Shown here in pieces: positions 51,789 through 61,048 of a stretch of 64,000 nt of DNA. Under the pieces are notes generated by a model. That model was not told the origin of the DNA and did not search any database. It was given only the letters and a program-made list of their open reading frames with translations. Where the stretch lies: positions 620,001 to 684,000 of the forward strand of contig NZ_RKLQ01000002.1 in the NCBI RefSeq assembly GCF_019599405.1. Direction: 5' to 3'. Source of the stretch: Haloarcula salinisoli. Its GTDB lineage: Archaea; Halobacteriota; Halobacteria; Halobacteriales; Haloarculaceae. Every line of letters starts with the position of its first letter. Positions within the stretch are counted from its first letter, which is position 1. Made by a program: the position numbers and the translations under genes.

Positions 51789-53027
51789 ATGTCGAGCGCC
51801 CCGCTTTCGGAACCGCAGGTGCTCGCCCACGCGAAGCGGCGGCTGTTTCCCGAGGCCGACCAGTCGGGCACCTACGCCGTCGTCGATACGCAGTTCGCCG
51901 GTGGGGAGTGGCTGGCCGGGCAGGCCATCGAGGCGTCGGTCAGGGAGACGCTCGCGCCGTTCAACCACGTGCGCGTGGGGAGTGGCTATCCGGACCTCGT
52001 CGGCGTCCGGACGCTGGAGCCGGAGCTGCTCGCCGTCGACCGACTGGGTGAGGAGCCGCCGCTGGTCGCCGTCGAGGCCAAGGGCGTCACCGACCGCGGG
52101 GTCGATACGGAGCGGGGTATCGTCCAGGCGTACGACCGGCTGAACGAGGCCAACGCCGCCTACGTCGCCGTGCCGGCCGACGCGGTCTCGCAGACGGACC
52201 GCACGCTCGCCCGGGAGCTCAACGTCGGCGTCCTGGGCGTCGACGCCTCTGGACGCGTCGAGCCGGTCGAGCGGCCCCGCGTCGTCGGGAACCGGGCGAC
52301 CGACGAGGCGACTGCCATCCGATTCCAGGCGAGTGCACAGGGGGTGGCCGACAAATCGTTCGGCCTGAACCATCCCAAGAACTACCTGGGCTATCCGCTG
52401 GCCCACTACGCCGACGGGTCGACCGAGCAGCTGCTGGCGGATCACAAAGTCGTCCGGGCCTTCGACGACGCCCGCCGCGGGGCGGCGTTTCTCGGCCTCG
52501 TCGACGAGCGCCCGGACCGCGTCGAACTGACGCCGCTGGGCCGGGAGGTCGTTCGCTTCGCGATAGCCCGCTACGGGGACGTCGAGGGTGCACTGGCGGA
52601 GTTCGAGAACTGGTATCGCTCCTCGCAGTGTTTCTACGACCTCGCGCCGGAGTGGGCCGACCTCGCTCGGCGGGTCATCTTCGCCTATCCGGCGACGCAA
52701 CTGCTGGTCGAGGAGCTCCAGGCCCTGCACGACGACGGCTTCGACCGACCGACGCTGGTCGAGCTCGTTCGGTATCTCCACGAGGTGCATCCGACCTTCA
52801 CCGTCGAGCTGTTCCTGCGCGGTGACGACGACGTTCGGTCCCGTGCGCTCACGACCGAGGGCGACCTCCGTCCGGCGCCGCTCCGGGAGGGCCGGAGCTA
52901 CCACGCACCGACCGTCTTCCAGCTGAAGGCGATGCTGTACCACACCGGCATCCTGACCGAGCGCGGGGCCGAGCCGAGCAATCTCGACCCGACCGCGGAC
53001 GTGTGGGCGCTCCGCCAGCGGGTGTAG
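51789..53027 (+). CDS. uncharacterised protein with PD-(D/E)XK-like N-terminus
   Basis: This 412-residue protein has an N-terminal region that fits a nuclease core: SGYPDLVGV at about residues 60-68, then LVAVEAKGVTDRG at about 93-105 (D...ExK). A middle part (DERPDRVELTPLGREVV) looks like a winged helix, and the rest is helical. I know no named family; related haloarchaeal genes are usually called hypothetical. A DNA-binding nuclease-like role is inference. The ATG at 51789 gives a haloarchaea-like N-terminus. Confidence 0.65.
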   Translation: MSSAPLSEPQVLAHAKRRLFPEADQSGTYAVVDTQFAGGEWLAGQAIEASVRETLAPFNHVRVGSGYPDLVGVRTLEPELLAVDRLGEEPPLVAVEAKGVTDRGVDTERGIVQAYDRLNEANAAYVAVPADAVSQTDRTLARELNVGVLGVDASGRVEPVERPRVVGNRATDEATAIRFQASAQGVADKSFGLNHPKNYLGYPLAHYADGSTEQLLADHKVVRAFDDARRGAAFLGLVDERPDRVELTPLGREVVRFAIARYGDVEGALAEFENWYRSSQCFYDLAPEWADLARRVIFAYPATQLLVEELQALHDDGFDRPTLVELVRYLHEVHPTFTVELFLRGDDDVRSRALTTEGDLRPAPLREGRSYHAPTVFQLKAMLYHTGILTERGAEPSNLDPTADVWALRQRV

Positions 53028-53065
53028 CTGTCCCGGGACGGGTCCTCGGCCGTACCGGGACGGGG

Positions 53066-54241
53066 TCAGGCCGGGCGGAGCCGAACGAGGGGTGCGTCGG
53101 GGGAATCGACAATCACCAGCAGATGGCCGCTGTCGGGTTCGACGACGACGTCACGGATTCGCCACTCCCGTCCTTCGAGCAGCCCCGAGGCTTCCTCGAC
53201 TGCTTGGCCGTCGACGGTGAACCGGGCGAGATACTGCGAGGCGAGCCCGCCCACGAACAGGTCGCCCTGCCAGTCGGGGAAGGCATCGCCAGTGTAGAAC
53301 GTCGCGCCGCTGGGCGGGAACCCGCCCGAGCCACACGGCCACGAGTAGACTGGAGCCACGACGTCGTCGCGGTCCGCGTGGCTGACGCCGATGGGGTCGC
53401 CCTCGCCGTAGGTACAGCCCTCGTCGGCGATGGGCCAGCCGTAGTTCGCGCCCGCCTCGAGGATATTGATTTCGTCGCCGTCCTGCTCGCCGAACTCGGC
53501 CTGCCAGATAGCGCCCGTCTCGGGGTGGACCGTCATCCCCTGGGCGTTGCGGTGGCCGTAACTGAAAATCGAGTCGACGACGCTCTGCTCGTCGACGAAG
53601 GGGTTCGAGTCGGGCACCTCGCCCGTCCGCGTCAGTCTGAGCGTGGTCCCGAGCTCGTTGGTCGTGTCCTGGGCGACGTGGTCCGGGCCGAAGTCCTTGA
53701 ACTGTCTGTCGCCGACAGTCATGTACACCAATCCGTCGGGCCCGAACACGACGCGGGAGCCAAAGTGGCCGTCGTCGTCGACGAACGGCTCGGCGACGTG
53801 GAGCTGTTCGAACGTCTCGAAGCGGGCGGCCGCGACGTCGAGCCGACCCCGACCCAGGTGGGTGGCCGACTCGCCGCTGTCGTTGGCCCCGGAGTAGGTC
53901 AGGTACACCCAGGGTTCGTCCGGGTACTCGGGGTGGAGCGTCGAATCGAGCATCCCGCCCTGGCCTGACGCGTAGACGTCTGGCGTCCCGTCGACGGCCG
54001 TGACCGTGCCCGACTCCCGGTCGACCAGTGTCACGCGGCCGACCCGCTCGGTGACCAGAAGCTGTGACGAGTCGGGCAGCGGCGTGATACTCCACGGTGA
54101 TTCCAGCCCCTCGGCGACGGTTTCGACCGCGACGTCGCTGTCGGCAGTGTCAGTCCGTCGGCCGCCGTTGCCGAAACTACACCCCGCGAGTGTCCCGGCG
54201 AGTCCCAGCCCGCCAGTGGCGAGGAACGCACGTCTGTTCAT
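53066..54241 (-). CDS. PQQ-dependent sugar dehydrogenase-like lipoprotein
   Basis: This 391-residue secreted protein has a Tat lipoprotein signal (NRRAFLATG, lipobox LAGCS) and a six-bladed propeller pattern typical of soluble aldose dehydrogenases: ESPWSITPLPDSSQLLVTER, ASGQGGMLDSTLHPEY, PDGLVYMTVGDRQF and a late VVEPDSGHLLVIVD. It would oxidise sugars outside the cell with PQQ. I see no PQQ synthesis genes nearby. Confidence 0.88.
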   Translation of the reverse strand: MNRRAFLATGGLGLAGTLAGCSFGNGGRRTDTADSDVAVETVAEGLESPWSITPLPDSSQLLVTERVGRVTLVDRESGTVTAVDGTPDVYASGQGGMLDSTLHPEYPDEPWVYLTYSGANDSGESATHLGRGRLDVAAARFETFEQLHVAEPFVDDDGHFGSRVVFGPDGLVYMTVGDRQFKDFGPDHVAQDTTNELGTTLRLTRTGEVPDSNPFVDEQSVVDSIFSYGHRNAQGMTVHPETGAIWQAEFGEQDGDEINILEAGANYGWPIADEGCTYGEGDPIGVSHADRDDVVAPVYSWPCGSGGFPPSGATFYTGDAFPDWQGDLFVGGLASQYLARFTVDGQAVEEASGLLEGREWRIRDVVVEPDSGHLLVIVDSPDAPLVRLRPA

Positions 54242-54364
54242 TGTACCTACCTATGTGGCTTCGGTGTTGTTAACCTCGTTCACACTGGCTCGGTGGGGCT
54301 GCACGCCGACGGCGACCGCTGGGACCGTCCTTCGGGCGGGCCGGCGCTGGGCCAGCCACGCGGC

Positions 54365-55363
54365 TCACTCGTCGGCCACCGGCCACTCGCGGGCGTCGGC
54401 CTCGAGGAGCCCCCCTAACTGCTTGCGCCGGGCAGCCACGTCGTCTACGGACCGGCGGAACCGTCCGTCCTCGACAGTCGGGACACCGGCCTCGCGCAGG
54501 GTGGACAGGTCGGGCACGTCGGGTGCCGTGTCGGCGCTGTGGCCGAACGACGACCCGACCGTCTCGAGATAGGTCCCGATACTCCTGTGGGCGCTCTGGA
54601 CGACCGCGTCTGCGGGTCGGTGTGGGCCCGGGGTTCCGAACTGCAGGATGGTCAGCGCGTCGTCCAGCACCGCGATACTGCGGACCGTCGCGAACGTGGG
54701 GTCGTCGGTGTAGAAGTAGTGGAGTATCGGGTAGGCCTGGTGGTTCGTCGTGAGTTCGTTGATATCCGACGTTATCGAGGCAAGCGGCAGTTCGAGCGCC
54801 GCACAGTCCGCACCGTCCCACGCCGTCCGAACGATAGCCTCGCCGTGCTGTCCGAGACTGCTGACGGAACTGGCCAGCGCGCGCTTTTGCGTGACGGCGT
54901 CGAGTACCGAGATGACGTAGCTGACGATGAGCGTGATAAACAGCATCCCGCTGGCGGTCGTGAGAACGGTCAGCATCTGTGGGAGGCCGTCCCGGGGGGC
55001 GAAATCACCGTTCCCCAGGGTGAAAAGTGAGTAACCGACGAAGTAGAGCCGCTCGGTCCACGATATCGGGCCTGGACCGAGCGTGTCGGTGATAGCGTCC
55101 TCGAGGCCGGCGAAGACGAGCGTCCACCCGGCCCACAGCAGGCCGAGCCAGAGCGTGATGGAAAGCAGGAGGACGACCGGGCCGGCGACCGTCAGCAGGC
55201 TCCGACGGCGACGGCCGACCAGACGGACGCCGCGCCAGGTCCACCGCATCGCGCTGGCCGTAAGCGGCCCCGCGCCGCCCTCGACCCAGAGCGTCGTCCA
55301 GAGGAGGTCGGCAATCGCGAGACAGAGCAAGAACAGACCGACGATGAACGGCAGGGGGTTCAC
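54365..55363 (-). CDS. two-TM potassium-channel-type protein
   Basis: This 332-residue protein has four hydrophobic segments in its first 150 residues, with a pore loop FTLGNGDFAPRDG followed by an inner helix. The selectivity filter GNGD is close to the GYGD of K+ channels. The C-terminal 180 residues are soluble and helical. Its function as an ion channel is likely; selectivity is not certain. The start codon is the ATG that begins the first hydrophobic segment. Confidence 0.8.
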   Translation of the reverse strand: MNPLPFIVGLFLLCLAIADLLWTTLWVEGGAGPLTASAMRWTWRGVRLVGRRRRSLLTVAGPVVLLLSITLWLGLLWAGWTLVFAGLEDAITDTLGPGPISWTERLYFVGYSLFTLGNGDFAPRDGLPQMLTVLTTASGMLFITLIVSYVISVLDAVTQKRALASSVSSLGQHGEAIVRTAWDGADCAALELPLASITSDINELTTNHQAYPILHYFYTDDPTFATVRSIAVLDDALTILQFGTPGPHRPADAVVQSAHRSIGTYLETVGSSFGHSADTAPDVPDLSTLREAGVPTVEDGRFRRSVDDVAARRKQLGGLLEADAREWPVADE

Positions 55364-55400
55364 GGGTTTTCCTCCCGAACTGGGAGGGCAGCGTCTCGAA

Positions 55401-56264
55401 TCACTCGTACGTGTGGGTGTACCCGCCGTCGAACAGCAGGTCGCCGCCGTTGAGGTGGGTCGCGTGCGAGGAGAAGCCGAAGATGAAAAGGTTCGCGACC
55501 TCGGCCGGTGTCATCATCTCCTTCGTGCGAGCCTGGCCGAGCATCACGTCCTCGACGACCTCGCGTTTCGAGATGTCCCGCTCCTCGGCCGTGTCTTCTA
55601 TCTGGTCGACCATCAGCGGCGTCAGCACGTAGCCGACGCTGACCGAGAACCCCCGCAGCGTCCCGTTGCCTTCGGCGGCAATTGAGCGTGTGAGGCCGTT
55701 CAAACCGTGTTTCGACGTGATGTAGGCGGTCTTGTCTTTCGTCGCGTACTGGCCGTGGACCGAGGACATATTTGCGATGGCACCGACGCTGTCGTCGGTC
55801 GCCTCGATGTGGGGTATCGATTCCTGGGCCATCTTGAACGGCGCGCGGAGCATGATATCCAGCAACAGGTCGTACTTCGCCATCGGGAACTCGGCGATAC
55901 TGGCGATGTGTTGCATGCCGGCGATGTTGGCGACGTATCTGAGCGTCCCCTCGTCGGCCGCGGCCCCGACGACCGCTTCGACGTCGCCATCGTCGGTCAG
56001 GTCGGTCTCGACGCCGTGGAACGTCCCCGGGGCGTCGAAATCCTCGGCGATATCGGCCGTCTCGTCGAGCCCCTCGGCGTCGATATCGGCACCGACCACC
56101 GTCAGGCCGTTGGCCGCGAGCCCCACCGCCGTCGCTCGGCCGATGCCGGAGGCCGCCCCGGTGACTATGGCGACGGTTTCGGTATCGAAGTACGGGTCGT
56201 CGATTCGCAGGAAATCCCCCTCGCTCAGCTCCGGCGCCGAGAGCTCCATGTCTGAATCAGCCAT
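55401..56264 (-). CDS. SDR-family dehydrogenase, 3-hydroxybutyrate dehydrogenase-like
   Basis: This 287-residue oxidoreductase has the cofactor motif VTGAASGIGRATA and the active site NMSSVHGQYATKDKTAYITSKHG (Ser, Tyr and Lys). NIAGMQHI is the expected NAG-like strand motif. Resemblance around GGDLLFDGGYT and the loop before it suggests 3-hydroxybutyrate dehydrogenase, but substrate is not certain. Cofactor is probably NAD, from the Asp at the end of strand two (GADID). Confidence 0.83.
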   Translation of the reverse strand: MADSDMELSAPELSEGDFLRIDDPYFDTETVAIVTGAASGIGRATAVGLAANGLTVVGADIDAEGLDETADIAEDFDAPGTFHGVETDLTDDGDVEAVVGAAADEGTLRYVANIAGMQHIASIAEFPMAKYDLLLDIMLRAPFKMAQESIPHIEATDDSVGAIANMSSVHGQYATKDKTAYITSKHGLNGLTRSIAAEGNGTLRGFSVSVGYVLTPLMVDQIEDTAEERDISKREVVEDVMLGQARTKEMMTPAEVANLFIFGFSSHATHLNGGDLLFDGGYTHTYE

Positions 56265-56345
56265 TTCGTATCACTCAGACAACTATTCTCTCGCCGGCGT
56301 GTTAACTGCACCTCACGTGCGGGAAACAGGGTGTGAGCCCGCCGC

Positions 56346-56696
56346 TCAGTCACGCCCCAGCGCGGCCAGCGCCAGCACGCCGCCCCCAAAGAGGAGTGTC
56401 GCGTAGGTGATTGGCACGAAGAACCCGCCCGAGTGCGTGTCGACGAGGTGGAACAGCCCGATACCGACCGGGACGGCGCCCGTGAGCGCGACGCGGACGC
56501 GAGGTCGACGCGCGCAGTGCGCGAGGGCGAGTGCGTAGACGAAAAAGCCGGCCGCGAAGAGCCACGCCGGGAGTCCCAGCGCCGCCGGTTCGCCGCGCAT
56601 GAGGTCCTGCCCGCCGTGGAGGAAGGCGGCGGCGACGGCCAGCGCTTCCACGTAGCGGGTGCCCTCCTGAACGAGTCGCGTCGGTCCGGTGTCCAT
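56346..56696 (-). CDS. small membrane protein
   Basis: This 116-residue protein has four predicted membrane segments, with FLHGGQDLMRG near the start and HLVDTHSGGFFVPITYATLL near the end. No known family is recognised. The 50 bases before its start hold a stop of another frame that reads LPVVYGVVLGAAAAVLPL, a possible remnant of another membrane gene upstream (about 56745..56870). Confidence 0.6.
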   Translation of the reverse strand: MDTGPTRLVQEGTRYVEALAVAAAFLHGGQDLMRGEPAALGLPAWLFAAGFFVYALALAHCARRPRVRVALTGAVPVGIGLFHLVDTHSGGFFVPITYATLLFGGGVLALAALGRD

Positions 56697-56974
56697 CTTC
56701 CTGGTAGTCGGCTCGGAACGGCAAAAAGATGGGAGAGCCCCGAGTCAGAGCGGGAGGACGGCCGCCGCCGCGCCCAGCACCACGCCGTAGACGACGGGAA
56801 GACAGCGACCAGCTTCGGCACCGGCAGTGCTGCCCCGGCGACGATTAGCGCTGTTTGATATAGCGGAAAACAGTTTACTACCTGTTTCGTCCGAAACACA
56901 GATTCGACGGCGAACAGCGCCTTTCGCTAGCCAGACGCCGAAATCCTTCAGTGTGTGGGACAGATAGTATCAGT

Positions 56975-57817
56975 ATGGTAACAGACGGCGCTGTCACGAT
57001 CGACGGACCCCGAATCCACTATCGCGAGGCCGGTGACGGGCCGCCGGTCGTCCTGCTCCACGGCGGCATCATCGACGCCGCGACCGTCTCCTGGCCGCCG
57101 GTTATCGACCGGCTCGCGCCCGACTACCGGGTCCTCGCGCCGGACCTGCTGGGCTACGGCGAGAGCGACCTGCCGCCGGGTCCGTACTCCATACCGCGCC
57201 ACGCTGGCGTCGTCGCCGACGTGCTCGAGGCACTGGACCTGGGGCCGGTGACGCTCGTCGGGCTCTCGATGGGTGGGGGTGTCGCGATACAGGTCGCGCT
57301 CGACCGCCCCGATCTGGTCGACCGGCTGGTCCCCATCGACCCGTTCGGCCTCGGACGCGAGCTCCCGAACGGACTGCTCTCGTATGCCCTCGCACGGGTG
57401 CAACTGTTCAACAAACTCGCCATCGCCGCCTTCCGGCGGAGCCGCCGACTCACGCGCGCGAGTCTGGGCGGTATCGTCCACGACCTCGACAGCCTCCCCC
57501 CGGCGGCTGTCGAGGCGGTCTACCGGGAGGTCCAGCGGCCCACCGCGGGCGCGGCGTTCCGGCGGTTCCGGGACGCCGAGGTCACCCGCGATGGCTACCG
57601 GACGACCTTCACCGACAGATTCAGCGAGCTCTCGATGCCGACACAGTTCATCCACGGCGCCCACGACGAGGTGTTTCCCGTGGCGTGGGCTCGGCGGACT
57701 GCCGACCGGGTTCCCGGGGGCGAGCTGACGGTACTCGACGACTGTGCCCACTGGGCGCCCCGCGAGAACCCGGACGCCGTCGCTCAACTCATCAGGGGCG
57801 TGATTTCGGGGGTATGA
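56975..57817 (+). CDS. alpha/beta hydrolase
   Basis: This 280-residue hydrolase has the oxyanion region VVLLHGGIIDAATVSW, the nucleophile elbow VGLSMGGG (Ser), the acid in HGAHDEVFP and the catalytic histidine in DDCAHWAPREN. The substrate cannot be read from the sequence. The ATG at 56975 is chosen over an upstream start because it lies directly before the conserved strand. Confidence 0.85.
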   Translation: MVTDGAVTIDGPRIHYREAGDGPPVVLLHGGIIDAATVSWPPVIDRLAPDYRVLAPDLLGYGESDLPPGPYSIPRHAGVVADVLEALDLGPVTLVGLSMGGGVAIQVALDRPDLVDRLVPIDPFGLGRELPNGLLSYALARVQLFNKLAIAAFRRSRRLTRASLGGIVHDLDSLPPAAVEAVYREVQRPTAGAAFRRFRDAEVTRDGYRTTFTDRFSELSMPTQFIHGAHDEVFPVAWARRTADRVPGGELTVLDDCAHWAPRENPDAVAQLIRGVISGV

Positions 57818-58064
57818 GCCGTTCTCGACCGACGATATCGACGGCGGGGTCGTCTCTGCTGCCTGCGGAAATAAATCAAATACTGCTATATCGAATCGGT
57901 ACTGGCGTCGCGAGTACCCGCCCTCGTCGAACTGTGGATTGTACTCCATCTGAGCGTCTGTCGCCTGGAGTGTACCTGATAGACGTCCGGTCGCATCCGC
58001 TCAGCTTACTGCTCGGATAGTGAACGCCATACTAAGACGGATTGGGGCCCATATCTACGTGATC

Positions 58065-58463
58065 ATGAACATCAACTGGCGTGCAGTACTGACCGGATTC
58101 GTCGTCGCTATCGCTCTCGGAGTATTCGTCTCGTGGGCCGGTCCGCTCTCGGAGACGTCCGTCTACCTCCTGGCTCTGCCCGGGCTGGTCGGTGGTTTCG
58201 TCGCCGGCTACATGGTGTCTGGTGTCGGCAACGGGGCCGTCCACGGTGCGCTGGCGACGATAGTCGGCGCGCTCGCGCTGCTCGTCGCGCTCACCGTCGG
58301 CGCCGTCCTCTTCGTCGGCATCGTCCCCGCCGCCGCCGGCGCGTCGGTCGCGGTGCTCGCCCTGTTCGTGCAGGCGATTCCCGGCGGTGTGGCCGGGGCC
58401 ATCGGCGGCTACATGAAGCGCCGCCGCGCTCCCCGGCCCATGGAGGAACCGGCGCCCCGCTGA
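58065..58463 (+). CDS. DUF5518 membrane protein
   Basis: This 132-residue protein has four hydrophobic segments with glycine-rich turns (GLVGGFVAGYMVSG, AIPGGVAGAIGGYM) typical of DUF5518, a haloarchaeal membrane family of unknown function. The ATG at 58065 is preferred over the upstream GTG because the AT-rich region at 58050 (CATATCTACG) can serve as TATA. Confidence 0.72.
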   Translation: MNINWRAVLTGFVVAIALGVFVSWAGPLSETSVYLLALPGLVGGFVAGYMVSGVGNGAVHGALATIVGALALLVALTVGAVLFVGIVPAAAGASVAVLALFVQAIPGGVAGAIGGYMKRRRAPRPMEEPAPR

Positions 58464-58565
58464 GCACCGTTTCATATCCCATCTTTCGCAGGCAACAGTC
58501 CGCTAACCCCGTTTTACAGTCGCCTCTCGGCAGTGTTTTCAGCCCGACAGTCGAAGCTTGCGCAC

Positions 58566-59492
58566 ATGCAATCGGTCCCGACTCACTGTACGGTCGAGAC
58601 GGCAGTTCCCGCGGCGCTCGCGGATTACTTTTCACCCGAGCTGGCGGGCCTCGACGCGTACCTCGACCTGGTGCCTGCGACGCTCGATACGGCGGCCGGC
58701 GACCCCAGCCTCGGGCCAGTCGACGCCCTCCCGTGGCTGTACGTCGCCGACATGACCGGCTGGCGCGGGCTCGCACTGGCGCGCTCGCTGGCGGCCGAGC
58801 GCGACTGTCCCTGCTACCGGCTGTCGCCGCTCGCCCGGGACAGCGTCGACACCCTCTGGCGCGTCCTCGACCGCAGCGGCGAGGGGCCGGTCGTGCTTCA
58901 CGTCGAACTTCGGGGCGACACCGGCCCGGTACCGGGAACGCTCCGGGAGACGCTGTGGCGGGGGTACGACCAGCCCGCTGCGGGGAGTGAGGCCCCCGCC
59001 TCCGGCGACCCGACCAATCTCCACGTCGTCTTCACCGATACGCGGCCCTCGAAGCGGCTCACGTCGCCGTTGCCGGACGCGACGGCGCCGGTCAGCGGGG
59101 CCACGCTCTCGTATGCACCCAGAGAGAGCATGACCCCCGAACACCCCCACGGCACGACCACGCTGGCGGCCCCGCCCGCGCTCCCGGACCGGACCGACCG
59201 TCTCGAAACCCTGCTCTCGGCCGCCCTCGACGGGGTTGGGTCCGACGGCGAGCGAGCGGCCTTCGTCGACAGCGCTGTCGAAGCGCTGGCTATCACCCAC
59301 TCGACCATCGGCAAGCAGGACCTCCTGTTCGACGTCTCGCCACGCATCGCGCTGAAACACGGCCACCGACTGGGGGGCCTCGGCGTCGACGGGGCGCTTT
59401 CGGCGCTTCGCGAGGACCTGCTCGCGCAGGTCCCCCAGAGCCCGACGACCGGGGAGCTGCGCCGGACGCTGGCGTCGCTGCTCGACACCTAG
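58566..59492 (+). CDS. uncharacterised haloarchaeal protein
   Basis: This 308-residue, mostly soluble protein has no motif I can name. It includes a proline- and alanine-rich stretch near residues 140-150 and a conserved-looking C-terminal helical part (GKQDLLFDVSPRIALKHGHRL). It converges on the M48 protease gene, with the stop codons overlapping by 4 bases. The ATG at 58566 gives a haloarchaea-like N-terminus. Confidence 0.6.
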   Translation: MQSVPTHCTVETAVPAALADYFSPELAGLDAYLDLVPATLDTAAGDPSLGPVDALPWLYVADMTGWRGLALARSLAAERDCPCYRLSPLARDSVDTLWRVLDRSGEGPVVLHVELRGDTGPVPGTLRETLWRGYDQPAAGSEAPASGDPTNLHVVFTDTRPSKRLTSPLPDATAPVSGATLSYAPRESMTPEHPHGTTTLAAPPALPDRTDRLETLLSAALDGVGSDGERAAFVDSAVEALAITHSTIGKQDLLFDVSPRIALKHGHRLGGLGVDGALSALREDLLAQVPQSPTTGELRRTLASLLDT

Positions 59493-60409
59493 AGGCGCTG
59501 TCGGGCCCGCTCTCTGAGCCGCTCGATGCGAGCGTCCATCGGCGGGTGCGTCGACAGCAGCCGCGAGAGCGGATTCTCCTCGGTCCCGTGGACGTACAGC
59601 GGCGTCAGCGGGCCCAGGTCCGGCGTCGAGGCGCGTTCTATCTTCCCCAGCGCCCGCGCAAGCGCCAGTGGGTTGCCCGTCACCGTCGCGGCACGGTCGT
59701 CCGCGGCCCACTCGCGCCGTCTGGAGTACGACAGGACCAGCAGCGTGACGGCAAAGCCCACCAGCGCGATGACGCCCAGCGCGCCGCGGTGGGTCCGCCC
59801 GAGCCACGACCGGGACCACGATTCGGGGTCGCCACGCAGCAGGGCGACCCCTCGCGCGATGCCGCCGGTGAGCACGACGACCGGGAAGAGCAAGATGCCG
59901 ACGAGCCCGACGATGCTCTGGGTGAGGCTGTACCCCAGCGTCTGGACCAGGGCGTCACGGCGCTCGAAGTGTGCGAGTTCGTGGGCCAACAGCGTCTCCA
60001 TCTCGTCGAGCGACAGCAGTGCAAAGAGCCGCCGGTCGACGACGATAGCCCCGTTTGGCCCGCCGACGGCGAAGGCGTTGGGCACCGGCAGGCGCGCCAC
60101 CAGCAGCGACGGCTTGCCGGCCCGCATCCGGTCGGTCAGCCGGTCGTATCGCCGGTACAGCGCCGGCGCCCGCGAGCGTGGCACCACCACCGCCTCGAGG
60201 GACCGCTTGAGCCGTGCCGTTCCGGTCCAGTAGCTCAGGCCGCCAAAGAGCACCGCCGTGCCCAGCACGATGGCGACGACGACCGCCGGCGACGGTCGCT
60301 GGGCCCACAGCAGGCTCAGCAGCCGGTAGCCGACCACGCCGGCGACGAGGTAGACGACGAGCGTCCCCAGTCCCACCACCCCCAGTACGAGCCGTCGCCC
60401 GATTGCCAT
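59489..60409 (-). CDS. M48-family membrane metalloprotease (HtpX-like)
   Basis: This 306-residue protein has two N-terminal hydrophobic segments, the zinc motif LLAHELAHFERRD (HExxH) and two further hydrophobic segments after it. The third ligand is the Glu in REWAADDRAA. HtpX-like proteases degrade damaged membrane proteins at the cytoplasmic face. It is monocistronic in appearance. Confidence 0.88.
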   Translation of the reverse strand: MAIGRRLVLGVVGLGTLVVYLVAGVVGYRLLSLLWAQRPSPAVVVAIVLGTAVLFGGLSYWTGTARLKRSLEAVVVPRSRAPALYRRYDRLTDRMRAGKPSLLVARLPVPNAFAVGGPNGAIVVDRRLFALLSLDEMETLLAHELAHFERRDALVQTLGYSLTQSIVGLVGILLFPVVVLTGGIARGVALLRGDPESWSRSWLGRTHRGALGVIALVGFAVTLLVLSYSRRREWAADDRAATVTGNPLALARALGKIERASTPDLGPLTPLYVHGTEENPLSRLLSTHPPMDARIERLRERARQRL

Positions 60410-60486
60410 GCTGACACCTACGTGTGGCGCCGAAAAGTCGCTTGGGTCGGCTGGTCGCGTCTGGTTTCGCAGCGATTGCTACCGAG

Positions 60487-60586
60487 AGCCAGAAAGCCCC
60501 CGGTCGCTCGACTCCCAGGACTCGCTGCGCGCGCTACGCGTGCTTGCTTCGTCCGGGTTCGTCGAGCGACCGGCCCCTTTCTGGCT
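60487..60586. repeat. imperfect inverted repeat with 26-base arms
   Basis: The arms 60487..60512 and 60561..60586 match AGCCAGAAAG...CGGTCGCTCGAC with three mismatched bases, separated by 48 bases containing CGCTGCGCGCGCTACGCG. It lies between the M48 gene start and the next minus-strand gene end. Such hairpins can act as terminators or as repeated palindromic elements. Confidence 0.7.
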
Positions 60587-60635
60587 GTATGCAGTCCGAT
60601 ACGCATAACTAAATACTGCCATCAAAACAGCTAGC

Positions 60636-60848
60636 TCAGCTGTCCTCGTCGTCGAATCGTTTCGCCAGTTCGATGACGTTGACCTCCCAGTCGTGGGTCG
60701 AGCCGCGGGTCTGGAACTCCCAGGCCCCACGGACGTCGACGTCTGCTTCGATGGCCGTTTCGACGATGGCGGCGAGGGCGGCCTCGAACTGGTCGGGGCT
60801 GGTGACAGTGACTGCTGATTTATATTCGTCTTTCACGAGATGTGGCAT
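60636..60848 (-). CDS. small conserved-type hypothetical protein
   Basis: This 70-residue acidic protein (starts MPHLVKDEYKSAV, has FEAALAAIVETAIEADVDVRG) has one alpha/beta pattern but no recognised family. The ATG at 60848 gives a compact protein of usual haloarchaeal size; a longer frame upstream is unlikely. Function unknown. Confidence 0.55.
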   Translation of the reverse strand: MPHLVKDEYKSAVTVTSPDQFEAALAAIVETAIEADVDVRGAWEFQTRGSTHDWEVNVIELAKRFDDEDS

Positions 60849-60969
60849 CTGGCCGCGACCCGAAGGAGTGGTCCGACCCCTTGCCTGGCAAACGCTGTGG
60901 GGATGTTCTCCGCGAAGGGCGGTTATCCGTCTGAGGAGACGACTCCCACGCGTAAAGGCCCGCCGACAA

Positions 60970-60985
60970 GCATGGTGCACCATGC
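60970..60985 (+). promoter_or_regulatory. 16-bp palindrome, probable operator of the HTH gene
   Basis: GCATGGTGCACCATGC is a perfect palindrome 63 bases before the HTH regulator gene. A half-site AACCATGC lies 26 bases further on (61004..61011), directly before a TATA element (CTATATTTA, about 61014). A related half-site CACCATGC occurs at 62134..62141 ahead of the next regulator gene. Confidence 0.55.
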
Positions 60986-61048
60986 AAATTTCCTAGGTTG
61001 GTCAACCATGCCACCTATATTTACCCGTAAAAGGCAAAGCAATACGAA

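Noticed and set aside
56745-56870. possible remnant membrane gene reading LPVVYGVVLGAAAAVLPL
   Set aside because: Only a short stretch is readable, and a frameshift would be needed to extend it. It is noted in the neighbouring gene entry but not called separately.
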